NCBI GenBank assembly: GCA_026874595.1
Contig: CM049312.1
Span: 25,165,956 to 25,229,955, forward strand
DNA length: 64,000 nucleotides
Reading direction: 5' to 3'
From: Sipunculus nudus
Lineage: Eukaryota > Annelida > Sipuncula > Golfingiida > Sipunculidae
Part shown: in pieces, positions 27,201 through 39,399 of the stretch
Position numbering within the stretch: the first letter of the stretch is position 1
Layout of the letters: each line of letters opens with the position of its first letter
Notes under the pieces: generated by a model
What the model saw: the letters and a program-made list of their open reading frames with translations, nothing else
Databases searched by the model: none
What the model was told of the DNA's origin: nothing
Made by a program: the position numbers and the translations under genes

Positions 27201-28980
27201 TGGAGGTACCAATTTGAATTCCCTCTTTCCAAATTGTATGAGATTCAGCACTTTTCAGATAGGCTTAATTTAGGAATAATTTTTATGAGCTACAAAGTTT
27301 AAGCTATTACGGGCGTGTCTCGTTTACCATGCTAGAGTGCAGTGGAAAGTTTGGTAGCAAATCATTGATCCTTTTAAATAATATGCAAGTTACGGTCATG
27401 TGACAGTATTTTCAGATCATCAATGAAATCTCAAGAAAGGACGGCGCAATTTCATTAGTTTTTCAAAACTATGTAACAGAACTGATAAGTCGGATAAAAG
27501 ATCAATGGGGCACTTGGTGGTAGTAGATGGCGAGAGGGTCGGGGATGCGGGGGAAGGGGTCGTGGAGTTAGATGGAGATCAGTAAATGCCCCTAATAACA
27601 TCATAGGTCATTCATTCTTTATAAATAAAAACTTTCATGTAATGCTCTGAATAAATTAAAGTCAAACCACGTGTGACAAAGATCAAAGATTGACTTCGTG
27701 TTGCCGCCATTCATGTTGATCATATAAGGGTCATGCAGGTCATATAAGCAAGTAACGTGGCCCAGCTAGGGCAACGTGCCCTGGGTCGGCTCGCCAGTCT
27801 AGGTTCGCTACATGCGCACACCAATAATAAACTGTTCGCGTTGCCCCCCCCCCCCCCCCCGGTTGGGTTTAAGGAGACAACCATTTTCTGCAACCTTGTT
27901 TATAGATTTTTCGAACTCAAGTTGTCTTCAATATTCCTGTTGGTAAGTGAACTCATGGGGGCGTTTTTTATTTTCATAATGGCTGCCAAAATTGAATGAA
28001 ATGGTATCAAATTGGTATCTATGCCGCTTGAGATGCAAATGCGTTCACGTTCTGGAGTAGTTATGATCAAAATGCATTAAACTAAGATTGGTTCAAGAAT
28101 TCTAATGTATCTTTAGCTGAAAACTAGAGCTCTTTTCAAAAAGGCAGCAAACATAAGATGGAACGTAATGGTATGATGTTAACTTTATTTTATTTGGTCA
28201 CAAGTGTACCTGAGAAACAAGTATGGCAATGATTGCAAATCTAGTTCTTCTTTAATTTAGTTTAATTTAGTCAATTATTTCACGATTTAATCGACATTTA
28301 ACTTTCTTGGCTCTCATCCAAATGCACATGGAATCTGTTTAAAATGATATTCCCACTTAATTCTTATTATAATTATGGTGTCGGTGCCAGAGATGAGCAA
28401 GCAGAATACATGATCATCTGTCTTACAGCAGATTCATTTGCAGGAAATATTTCTGAAGCACTGAATAATGTTCATTGCATGGCATTGCTTTTTGTGTCCA
28501 CTATTTCAAGATAAGTATTCGTCAAAGCTGCACATTTTTGACTGATGTACATCGATAGAGTGTGAATCATCTAGCAGTTTCAAAAAGGCAACCTGGGTAT
28601 GCACTTGAAACCCCTATAAAGAGGATGTGCACTTTGTTTTACCATTCTGACCATCCAAATTATGTAAGATATACCTCTGTATATTTTCTGTCATTCACCA
28701 TCACACCAAGGAGCAGAAGAACGCCTCAGATGTAATGGATGGCTTCAATGGAAGCGAGTCAGATGATCCTTCTTGTGGAATGCTGTAGTCCTCACAACTG
28801 GACAGAATCAATTGTCATGCTAAAAGACAGGGTGGAATCTTAGGAATTTTGCAGGAATTACTCTGCATGCTGCAGGTGGTGCATGACCAGGCACTCTCGA
28901 GCAAGCTGCCAGTAGTTTACGTTGGAAATTGCTTACATGGACACCCAAGATTTCACATCACACAAGGTATGAAAACTTCT
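24287..28980. other. Upstream/intergenic host DNA
   Basis: Between the start of the minus-strand receptor gene and decayed repeats. It contains a short GATA-like repeat (about 25280-25350) and a poly-C run near 27845-27860. No convincing TATA box or exon was found. The promoter of the receptor gene should lie just right of 24290. Confidence 0.5.
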
Positions 28981-30510
28981 GGGATCATCTAGAGTGCGGA
29001 AGACACATGCAAAGTTGTTAAAGCAGTATCTGACTTGATCAATACATTTGAAATTGACAAGAAGGAAATACTCTATACCTGTCTTCTGCTTACTTGTATC
29101 ACATTATATTGTCAAATTTCTTCTGCAGGCCGACGTCATAAGACTTATGACACCTTTTCTCAGAGACTTATACCATCAAGAAATGCATACTTAAGACATT
29201 TGTTGTTAAAGCAGTATCTGACTTGATCAATACATTTGAAATTGACAAAAAGGAAATACTCCATACCTGTCTTCTGCTTACCTGTACCACATGAGATTGT
29301 CAAATATCTTCTGCAGGCCGACGCCATTAGACTTAAGATACCTTCCTTTCTCAAAGACTTATACAATCAAGAAATCACGGAATTTAACAGGAAAATACAA
29401 AAGCCCAAACAGGCTACGACTGAAATGAGCGGTTTCTTTGTCAACTTGTCCTGCTATCATTGAATCATGACATCAGAATGTAAATTTTGCTATGCTTACC
29501 ATTGGTTCCTATTCTTGTGGCTCTTGCAACTGTAGATAGTGTACCTGTTCAGACAGCAGAGAAGTTTAATCTGATACGTGCCCCTGAAAGTGAATCAAGT
29601 ATCACAGAGAGGTCATCTTGTGAAATAAGAGGTATTATTGATAGCATTTTTGTTCTACAAACACAGTTGGCCTTGTCCAACACAGTTGGTGTACTTGCAC
29701 AGTCTCTTCAGTCAAGTTCCTAAAGTACAGCGTGTAGATTTTTTCACAGATTCATACTTCCCCTTGTACATAAACAGGGACTCCAAACCCCGCATGGTTA
29801 GTGGACCCTTGACTAAAGTCCCAAGTTACTGAAAAGTATAATGAAACAATTAAGAAAAGACTCACATTTTTCCTTTTGATGAAGGGCAATACGCATTACA
29901 ATTAGCGACTGACAGATCTTTGTTGTCTGTGCGCAGAAATGCTACCTTTTTCAAAGCTTCAATGGGCAAGACATAGATATTTAAGATGAGGAAGCTATGT
30001 TATCTATCCAAGAGAAAGCTGATAACAAGATCGTCTTGTAATGTCTTAAAATCGCCTTGCACACACTAGGATGTTCTTCAATATTATGAGATGTTCAGAC
30101 CCGGATGTGTTTATCCGAGTTCTGCACTTCATGCAGAACGTGAGGCTGAGGATGCTTTCTGATACAGGCAAGTCTGATGACAGACGTATCTTCGATATTC
30201 ATTGCATAATTGACGATGCTAGCAGTATCTTGTTTTACACTGTACCTTAGACACATTAATTTAGTGGTTGTTACATCACAAGCACTTTCGTTGGAAAGAA
30301 TATTTCATCATCCCATACGATGGTCATCCACGAGCATCAAGACTATTTAGATGCCTTTTTTAGCCTTAGGTGATCCGAAGAAATTGTTATCATACCTATG
30401 GCAGCTGAGAGTAATGTATGTCGCCTGTATAGCTGAGGAAACAGTGTTGGCGGACATCAACACTTTGAGGCACAACTAAATATTTCAGATGTTTCTGTTT
30501 CAGATATATA
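28980..30510 (+). pseudogene. Decayed coding repeat, family uncertain
   Basis: Discontinuous plus-strand coding similarity with itself and interrupted frames. Around 30090-30250 one frame reads CSDPDVFIRVLHFM, then DTGKSDDRRIFDIHCI, ending in a stop. This resembles a 'SPDTDVF...TGTGKHRRxIDIH' protein family that I recall as highly repeated in mollusc and cnidarian genomes (recollection, not verified). Several frameshifts and stops indicate a non-functional mobile-element or retrocopy remnant. Confidence 0.3.
29014..29390 (+). repeat. Tandem duplication (~188-bp unit) inside a decayed coding repeat
   Basis: The block starting 'gttgttaaagcagtatctg' at 29014 recurs at 29202 with small differences. 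Both copies encode the same peptide core (SDLINTFEIDKKEIL). The first stays open for about 55 codons, while the second is broken by stops. It looks like a coding sequence duplicated after, or during, its decay. Confidence 0.7.
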
Positions 30511-32462
30511 ACCCCTCATAATGTATATTTATTTTCAACCTAGTACACAGCACTCCTTAATGGTATGCGTGTTTACGGAAATCACATTCATTTTCATATG
30601 ACATTAAAACAATTTAGATTTTTTCTTTAATTTTTGAGTGGAAAACAATTTCAAGCAACCAGCAAACGACCTTTTATGTCAAAAATGACATTTAGCGGCC
30701 ATCTTGAAAGAGCTTCATGGGGCTGCCTTGGATGATATATCTTAACTGAAGATCTGCCTATCACTAATGTTCATTAATTTGCTTTGATTAAAGTGTATAT
30801 TCATTTCTGTTAAACTTATGTTGTCATTTTATTTGCATATAATGGAATTTAATGGGAATTATGGTCCTTATTAAAAAAGTCCCTACTATTTCACCCACCA
30901 AGTGGCAACTTGCAGACAACATGATTTCAATACCTCGATAGACAAGGTATCCAATTAAAGCTATCTTCTAAAATCCCCAGCGGAAGGTAGGGTCTCGATG
31001 AGGAGATCACAGTCTATAAGTGTCGTGAATACATGTGACCGCGACTTCCAAGATTGGCAATCAACCGACCAGTCAGCGGTGGTTAAGGCGTAGCACAAAG
31101 AGTGTCCCCATTAGGCATATTAATTTATTTATAATTAGTTGATAAACCGGTATTAGGATCTTTTCTCGAAATTTGGGGGATGTATAAAATGAGGTGAGGA
31201 ATGTTTGCTTTGTTAATTAGATGAAACATATTTACAGTTAATTTGTGGCACTGTGATTTAAAAAAAAATCACACATCGGTATGTTTAACATGAACACCTG
31301 GTCAGTGATGATGTTTACACTTGAAACCCGGATTGGAACAGGGGCATTCAGATATTCAAAGACTTTGACTGATTACATGTACTATTATAGAGATTACTAT
31401 TATAGTTAGACTTATAAAGTCTAGATTGACGAAGCGTGATATGAAGGATGATTTAAATATATGTTTTAAGGCAAGGATGGTCCAGCTAAAGAAAGAAATT
31501 GGAACATAAGCCGTCGCACCCTCTTTTAAGGATTTCTAAACCTAAAGAAAGTGTGGGGGTTCCAGGTCGCAAACATTAGTCTGAAACCATTAAAAGAGGG
31601 GACCTACTTCCCTGGAAACCTCCCCCCCCCCCCTCCCCCCCCCCCCCCCCGGTAGTCGCTTCTGTCGTCATTGCATGGTGAAGTAAGAAATGCTTGTGAG
31701 CCATTGGATTGACAGTAACCTGCTGTTCACATCTGTGAAAATAAATGTTTAATTAATCACTGACAGGAGGGTTAAATCATATGCACAATAGACCTAAATG
31801 CTGTGTTATAAATAAAAAGGAACGACGCAGGCATTCCGGTCTTTGCTGAAGGTAGTTCAATTTTTTTTCGGTGGTATCCTCCACGTTATTCAATTACCAC
31901 GCATTATTCACTAAAAATGGACGTGTTCAATAAACATGATTATTTTCATATCGACTAGGATACTGCGAGATCAATAACCTTTACAATAAGATATAACATT
32001 GTGACATAAGGAAGGCGGTTCATAAGAACATTCAAGGCAAACGTGGACCAAATTCTCTGAATAAGTATTTGATATAGATACATCACTTTTGCCAGAAAAA
32101 AACTGCCCGTAATCCCCAATAGCCATGTGGTCCTATTTCACAGTGTTCACCTTATAGATAATAAAACGGAATTTTGAAAGGGACTAATATCAAGTAGTCT
32201 TAATTGACCAGTAGCTAGTTGCCCGTATTTATAGGTGGTCGTTCAGGCATGTTGGCTTGTAGTCCTTTAAAATGGTTTTCTTTGTTTCTGATTTCAGGCT
32301 CATGCACTGTGTTAATTTTTACCTTAAAGCCCTTCCTCTATATTTCTGTATTTTCAAAAACGTGGACATATCACTGAATTTATTTGTTAGGAAATTCTAT
32401 TAGTTATCCATGTCTAGTTACAATTGAATTTTTTGAATGATTTCCTTTTTCTGAAGGTATAG
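30511..32462. other. Host spacer with poly-C tract
   Basis: AT-rich with a long poly-C run at about 31620-31651. A signal-peptide exon for the plus-strand CUB/EGF locus should lie here or to the left, but none could be picked with confidence. Confidence 0.5.
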
Positions 32463-32595
32463 AAGTTCCTGCCCGAGAGAGATACAACTTCTTATACACG
32501 ACATCGGTTATATAACGTCCCCTGGATTTACAAATGGAGAAAGATACCCAAACAAAGTACTCTGCCATTCGAAGATATACATCCCGAGGGGGAAA
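32463..32595 (+). CDS. CUB first-half exon of a plus-strand paralogue
   Basis: After acceptor 'ggtatag' the frame encodes SCPREIQ...GYITSPGFTNGERYPNKVLC...YIPRGK and ends at a canonical donor (AAA then gtaagt). This is the first half of a CUB domain and matches exon 2 of the minus-strand gene in length (133 versus 134 nt) and in ending phase 0 at a Gly-Lys. It suggests a second CUB/EGF gene, head-to-head with the first. Confidence 0.6.
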
Positions 32596-33659
32596 GTAAG
32601 TCTGACGTTTGAGAAACCAGCAATAAGTTTTGTTTGCTTTTGCTGAAACCTCAGGCTAATTTGTTTACACATGTAATATATTTCAGCACCAACGTCACAT
32701 TTTTTTAGAAAGAGAAACGCTTAATTCATTACAAAGGCGTAACAAGTTAAAAGACGTAAAATTATAATAGCAATTGTAGTATATCATAAGATATTATTGT
32801 TTTATGCATACATACATTTTATTTGAATGCTGTGCAAAGGTCAAATTTATACAAAGATTAGAGAAAGTAAAATAAAAGAAGAAAAAAATATCAAAATTGC
32901 TGCAGTATGCGCAATAAGTAAATATTAAGGAAGAATATGTATGTATATCACGTGGCGTATAAGTAAATAGTAAGGAAGAATATACAGGTGTATCAAGTAG
33001 AGCATAAGTAAATTATAAATGGTCAAATTGTTGTCGCATATTCATGACCGATACTTTCAATGTTTCCACCATAACAGTAAATTCAAATTCATACTTACAA
33101 ACTTATTGGTCAAATATTTTCGGTCTCACACTTTGACCATGGGTTCCGTCTTCGGATATGGCCCAGATCAACCATAGTTTAACCATAGTAACTAATGTAC
33201 ATTACTAAATGATTAGTTACTGATCTATGAACATTCTAAACGTAAAAATTCGCATAAGCAAAATGATTAATATATTGCAAACATTTGATCACTTCTTTTG
33301 GTTTTGAATGTTTTATCTAATATTTTGCAGGGGAAAGTTTACATATTAGAACTTGTATCTCCTATAGTCATTATCATTTTTTTAAATACATTTGTTCATG
33401 GCAAGGAGTACCGCATAATTATTCACTGACATTAACATCTCTATTTAAATACAAGTTTTAAATTAATTTGAATCCCCAGTAACAAGCGTAGAACTTAGAC
33501 TCCCGTCTCGACTTAATATTAAATATATAAGTAGATAATTTAAGACGGCATAGCTTAATTTTAATGTTTATTAGAATACGAGATATCGATACTTTACTTT
33601 CTGTATATGCATTTAGAATTCCTGTCCTTTAAAACGCAAAAATGCTAAGACTAATTCAG

Positions 33660-33798
33660 GATGTACGATACCTTACGCAGATCATTCAGAGGGACCCTTT
33701 CAGGTGGTGTGATTCCCCATACAAAAACTTCCATATTGTACTTGAAATTTACATCGGATGACGCGATAACAGATAAAAGTTTCAATATAAAACACGAG
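33660..33798 (+). CDS. Probable CUB second-half exon
   Basis: Open between acceptor 'aattcag' and donor 'gtgagt'. The frame reads MYDTLRRSF...TSILYLKFTSDDAIT...FNIKHE, which resembles the end of a CUB domain (the LYLKFTSD strand corresponds to LLFRFTTD in the minus-strand gene). Phases with the neighbouring exons do not agree cleanly. Either an intervening exon is missed, a different donor is used, or the locus is decayed. Confidence 0.4.
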
Positions 33799-34047
33799 GT
33801 GAGTGAATGACATAGGAATCAGAACGAACATTTCATCAAGTATATTACGTTTACCTTGATAATGTAAACATCATAGAAAATATCAAATAACAATATATCA
33901 GATCAATGAATTTCAAAATATTTACTCAAACAGATACGAGCATGTTGGTTAACATATACATCTATGGAATGGTTAATACAATATTGATGTTATATGAAAA
34001 TCATATCATACAATGATTAAAAATTGGCTTCATGACTGCTTTAACAG

Positions 34048-34179
34048 CTTGTCCGAACGGAAAATTTGGTCGTGGATGTGTTTCAAAATGCGCACAAGGG
34101 TGTATCATTAATACTTGCAATGCAGTCACTGCCCACTGTGCCTGTCGACCGGGATACCTTGGACCATCATGTCACTCAG
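34048..34179 (+). CDS. EGF-like exon, type A
   Basis: After acceptor 'ttaacag' a phase 1 frame encodes CPNGKFGRGC, then CAQGC, TC, CACRPGYLGPSC, the type A EGF framework of the minus-strand gene. The right end is ambiguous: TCAG before gcaggt at 34179 keeps phase 1-1, while CAG before gttgag at 34183 is a better GT donor but shifts phase. Confidence 0.55.
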
Positions 34180-34183
34180 GCAG

Positions 34184-36467
34184 GTTGAGTTTTATATAAA
34201 TGATTGAAATTGACATTATGCTTTCTCATTGATATTAACTTGTTTTCTGAATATTGTGTTACTGTTTAAAATATATTGTCTAAAGTTTTGATCGGGGTTT
34301 TAGATGCTTAAAATGGACCGTAACAATACATATATCATAAAGAGTGTTTACACCATGCCGTCAACTTAATACCTGTGGTTTCCTTTATTCATCATCTCAA
34401 CATTGAACCTTAAGGAAACTTTAAACGAGTGCATAGTTTTTGTATGACTGGAAATATACACATCCACATAAAGCGATTATCTTTCGATGAGTTGACAGAT
34501 CTAAGGTGTTTCCACGGCACATCAAGTTATAGTGAGTTGTCTTCTTGTGGCAGGGTAAGAGGAATTCGAGAGACAATGTGCTCTTCTCCTTGTTGAGGAG
34601 TGCAGGGTTTTCTCTGATAAAATTCCTTTGCTTTCTGTTGACGGTTATCAGGAATACTAGTGAAACAGTTGTCTTTTTGTGACGTATTGTGTTTTTTCTC
34701 CTTTATGGTCCACCTGTGTGCCTCTATTTTTGACATGGTAATGGAACTAGTCTATTTAAGTGCAGTTATCATAATATAACAAGAACAGGGTTCTTCCTGT
34801 GAATCTGTGATTATCTTTATGTTACGAGTATAGTCGTTCCCTGTTAAATCGCGGTTAACTTCTTGTGACACGCTTAAGGAATATTCCACAGTATAATACT
34901 GCAATACAGAGTCCTAAGAACAAGAATAAGCGCTTCCTAGTTTATATACGGTATTTCCCTGACCACACGCCGTACCATAAATAGTTTTACCTTCACTATA
35001 ACTTGTTCATTTACCGGTAATATTGACCATAAATTCTTGTATGAATTTCGATTTGTGTTGTATTGATTACATATTAATTATTTTATAAATCGTACCTTTT
35101 TCTTACGTGAATACTTTTCTCCATAAGGGATACCAGCTATGCCCATTTCCATATCATGATAAACGCAACACAAATAATTCAGCAGTGAGAACACTAACAT
35201 TGTCACTGCTGTCAAGCAAGGTAAAATTATTAGCTCTTGACACAAGCGGTAGAACAGAAATGTTTAAATATGATTGGGCACATGTTTTTTTGTGAAGCAT
35301 GAAGACCATGATCGTTTCAAGTTAATTTGTAGGAACTGTCAAGCCAAATCACGCTCCTTGCCTTCATTGTTAAGCCCTTTTAAGTGCGTTCCAACTGTTA
35401 CCTAAACCGGGCATCTAAAACAATCTTTAAAGTAAAAATTGTATTTACTCTTGTCCACTAATATACATTCAGTAATATACCCTGCAGTAAATGTTACATA
35501 CGAGTATATACAAGATAGGAAACGCTTGAATTCTCTGTGTCAAGCTTAGTTAGTTAACGTCGGGAGCAAAACGTTATAAAAACGCATTGCTAAGTGACTG
35601 CATACGTAGCACTCCCTCCCCCCCCCCCCCCGTTCCATTTTGATGGAACCAATATTACCAGTTGTACGTGGTGCACACTTAATGAAAAAACCACCCCCTG
35701 TTCGGAGGGAAACAACTGCAAAATATTACAACTGCATGCAAAATATAATAAATGGAACAGACACATAAAGCACCTAGGTACCTGTTATGGAGAGGACAGA
35801 TTTTTTTATGGACAACTGCAATAACCCGCAGTGATTCCCAATTAATTTTTATTATGATGCGTGTTTGTGTAGACTACGCATGGTCGTTTCCCTATGGCAT
35901 CTAAGGAAAATTTCTAAACACAATCCGTGTACCTGCAATGATTTTAATTGTGTCCCTAAGTAGTGACCAGCGGGTTTACCGTTTCGACTGTTTTTTTTTT
36001 TTAGTTTGTCTGACAAGTTCATAAGATGATGTATTTTTTAATAAACGACAGACTTGTTAAGACGCCCGGTCAAAGCAGGGTCTGAAAAAATAAACGTACG
36101 GGCGTTTGATCAAGGAAAAACGGTATGTTAAAAATGCCCAGTTTGAAAAGACATTATGTTTATGAAACATGTATACCTTGCATATGTTTTTGTTGGAGTT
36201 AAAAAGATACTTAAGAGCACTTATGAAACATGTTAAGTGGACACGTGTTCCGTCTAAAACTGCTCTGAAACATAAACATCTTTTAACACACCGTTATATA
36301 TTAAAAATCCAAAGCATTTACATTTTATTTTTCAAAACATTTAATGCTTTTTAGAATAAATGTCTCACAAAAAATAATTTTATGATCTAGCATCCACCAA
36401 TACATATCACTTGTAATTTCTCTGTCCTGAAGGATAATACCTTATTCAAATCATTACAAATCTGCAT
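34184..36467. other. Intronic or intergenic host DNA
   Basis: No TM exon or further EGF exon was recognised. A poly-C run lies near 35615-35632. An open stretch between 'cataag' at 35129 and donor 'gtaaaa' near 35220 (reading GYQLCPFPYHDKRN) could be an exon but has no recognisable domain. Confidence 0.4.
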
Positions 36468-36710
36468 ATGGTACCTGTACAAACTAATTGTGACGAAACT
36501 GAAGGTTCGCAGTCCATATTTACCTCTGAGGATGATGAAGAATATGAGTGCGTCGATGTTGCACATAATCTTGTCCGGAAGTCACTTTGTGAGGGCAGTG
36601 GTCAGGACGACTACCAAAAATTTGATAATATGGCGGACTACGAAAATGCGGAGGGAATTCAGCATGGGCGACATGCTGTTCAGAACCCTTATTTAAATAT
36701 ACAGACTTAG
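36468..36710 (+). CDS. Candidate cytoplasmic-tail exon rich in tyrosine motifs
   Basis: An 80-codon frame ends at TAG 36708-36710. It is acidic and contains tyrosines in EEYECV, DDYQKF, ADYENA and NPYLNI, resembling SH2/PTB or endocytic docking sites of receptor tails. It lies on the same strand as the CUB and EGF exons at 32.4-34.2 kb and could be their last exon. No convincing acceptor exists just before the first ATG, and an in-frame TAA lies upstream, so the exon start may be near 36510 after 'ttcgcag', or the piece may be isolated. Confidence 0.4.
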   Translation: MVPVQTNCDETEGSQSIFTSEDDEEYECVDVAHNLVRKSLCEGSGQDDYQKFDNMADYENAEGIQHGRHAVQNPYLNIQT

Positions 36711-36837
36711 GCAGCAAAAACTGAGGTAAAATACACAATGGATTTGTCTTGCCATAAGTGTTAATGTTTTTTTAATATTGCACATTTGGAGTCGATATTC
36801 CCTTCTCTCTCAGACATTTGAAACAGTTGGGATATAT

Positions 36838-36903
<66 letters not shown>

Positions 36904-39399
36904 TGCATGATGATCTCCTCAATAACTGTATTATATTGATATGTTAATTTTTTTTTAATTTACATACATTAATGTTTTATCATCCTCGCTTATGTGCACT
37001 GGAACCTCTTTGGTTCACTGAAGTCACATCGACGTTGTAAATAAAGCATTACAGCACATCCACTTAAAAAGCATTTTCTTATAGCAAATGAAAATGTTGA
37101 ATAATAACCTGTTGAGATTTAGGTTTGTTACAAACCTCCATCTCGGGATCTTACTAATCGTTTGTACCAATCTTATTTACTGATTATTTTTTTTCTTATT
37201 GAAAGTATTTATTGAACATTTTTAACAATAAAAGAAGCTAGATTTTTCACATATGACGTGTTTAGGGCTTAAGAAAGTTTGTTTTTGTTCAACTGAATTT
37301 TTTATAGTTTAATACAAATTTAGCATAGTTATTTATTGTTCTAAAATTAGTTCCCACGCTTTACTTTACAAAAGACCAATCCCCGGGCGATTGTCCAAAA
37401 ATTTATATTAATTCATGAGGAATCGGAATGGGATTTGCTCTCGAGAGGTCAAAATACCTATATCAGCTGTTATGCATGAGTAGGCAACAAATTCTTTAGT
37501 GAGGAGTAGCGATGAAGGCCTTGAAGATGAAGTTCGTCTTGTTTTCAAGAGTCATCTTGACCCTCTCCCTGGGATGTTAACGGCTATCTCATGACAAGAC
37601 AGCTCCAGCTACAGGCCAAAAGGCAGGCAACCCTAATTAGCAATTATGCTCGTAACCTGAATTGGTAAAGATTAAGTAGTAGCTTAATGCCCTCCTATAC
37701 AAAATGAAAAATTCTGACAGGCTTGGGGACTTCAATTCAAGAGTAGAGCATCGAATATACAGCTTGGAAAGTACGAAATTTTTTTTCAGATCTGCAATTC
37801 TCATCACTGGGAGTTTTCCGCATACCCACAGTGTCATCGATGTCCACACTCGAAGCGAGAGTGCAGAGTGACAACGGCAAGGTGTGGTGCCGACTGTTGG
37901 ACCGACCTTAGGCTTATATTGTCCATAGGGTTGTACGTTCATGAGGAAAATCAGTGGAGCCATGCGGAAGGACTTAAGCATGGCTGAAATTCTCACTTTA
38001 GACCTAAACTGTAGGGTGATTTTATCTGGAAGACAGAGCTGAGGCAGACCAAGAACGTTTCTGTTACAACTAGAGCACAAAGGTCTTAATTACTGAGAAG
38101 CACCACCTTCACCACACCTTCATAACGACCCACTCTCTGCTTCTAAGAAGATTGCTTTTGTATGGTATGAGCAGGAAGAATTGTACAAAGAAAGATGTGC
38201 AAGGTAAAAGACTTAGTAGTAGTCAGACCACTACTTAGCACTCAGTGCCATATGGGGACCATACATCTACAGCTGAATCAACGCCCTTATTGGTCATCTT
38301 ACAATTTTTTTAAAAGCACTGTTGATGAAACTCTTGGAATCATGCTATATAAAACAATGGTTAAGCCGAAGATCTAGAGCTGGAATGACTGCAGTTATCT
38401 GGAATGTAGCCAAATCGTAGCTTTGAAACAGTTTATTTCTGAAGAGTTCCTTCATCCTTGAAGTAAGACCATGTCCGCATTAAAAGCAGAAAGTGATGCG
38501 TGAAGTTAAAAAACAAAACATATTTATACTTTTTTTCATTTATTTAGATTTATAATGGTTTTATAATAAGTTTTATGATTTTATACAATAAATATGAAAA
38601 AAATATTGGTTCATTGGTTTATGAAGCACTTGCAAGAGTTCTCAAAGTACCCAAATTTACACCTAAATATCACCTAAAACGAAATTAAGGTATTAAATAC
38701 ATAAAGAGTCCATTAACACATAAAGAGTCCATTAACACATATCTTATTAAATCAATGTACTATATCGTCTGTATCATAATGTCTCTTTTGTTCAATTTTA
38801 TGTAAAATACCTGGTCGATCTTATCTTACAATACATATGTTAGAAGAGATGATCAAAACTTATAAGATTTTGACATATTAGGGTAAAACTAATCTTTATC
38901 ACAGACACCCATAAAAGTATCAATGTGTATATTATTTATTGCTTGTAATTTTGAATTGTACAACAATACAATGTGAATGTAGCTTTAGTTAATAATATAT
39001 TTAATTTTGAATACTAGGCCAATATAGGCCCAATTAGGGGCGTTCTGGAGTGTTGATGGATTTTTTTTTTCATTTTTATTCAACATAAAATTAATATTCA
39101 CCACTTAAGAACACTAGGAAATGTCTCTATTTGTGTCCAACATCATGTTTTTTCCCACGAAGCTCGAAGAATACCGTGACCCAGTTACTTGTTTTCAGGA
39201 TGAAGACCAAACACTTGCGTTCATGTTAAGTTTGATGTTTCTAAGATCAATATTTGTCTCAAGTTGACGGACCAATATTCTTAAACAAACACAATTCCTA
39301 GCGGCTATCTTTTATAAATAGTATGGGTTTTCAGTTTTGCCCTTTGAATACACTTCTTCCAGATTTTAAATTACATCTGCGACAGTTCGGCATGTATTT
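36711..39399. other. AT-rich host DNA with (TA)n tract
   Basis: Contains a long (TA)n microsatellite at about 36832-36900. A 147-codon minus ORF at 37637-38080 has no recognisable domain and lies in what looks like a decayed repeat. Nothing else is supported. Confidence 0.5.

Noticed and set aside
37637-38080. 147-codon minus ORF in host DNA
   Set aside because: No recognisable domain, no splice or promoter support, and it lies in a likely decayed repeat.
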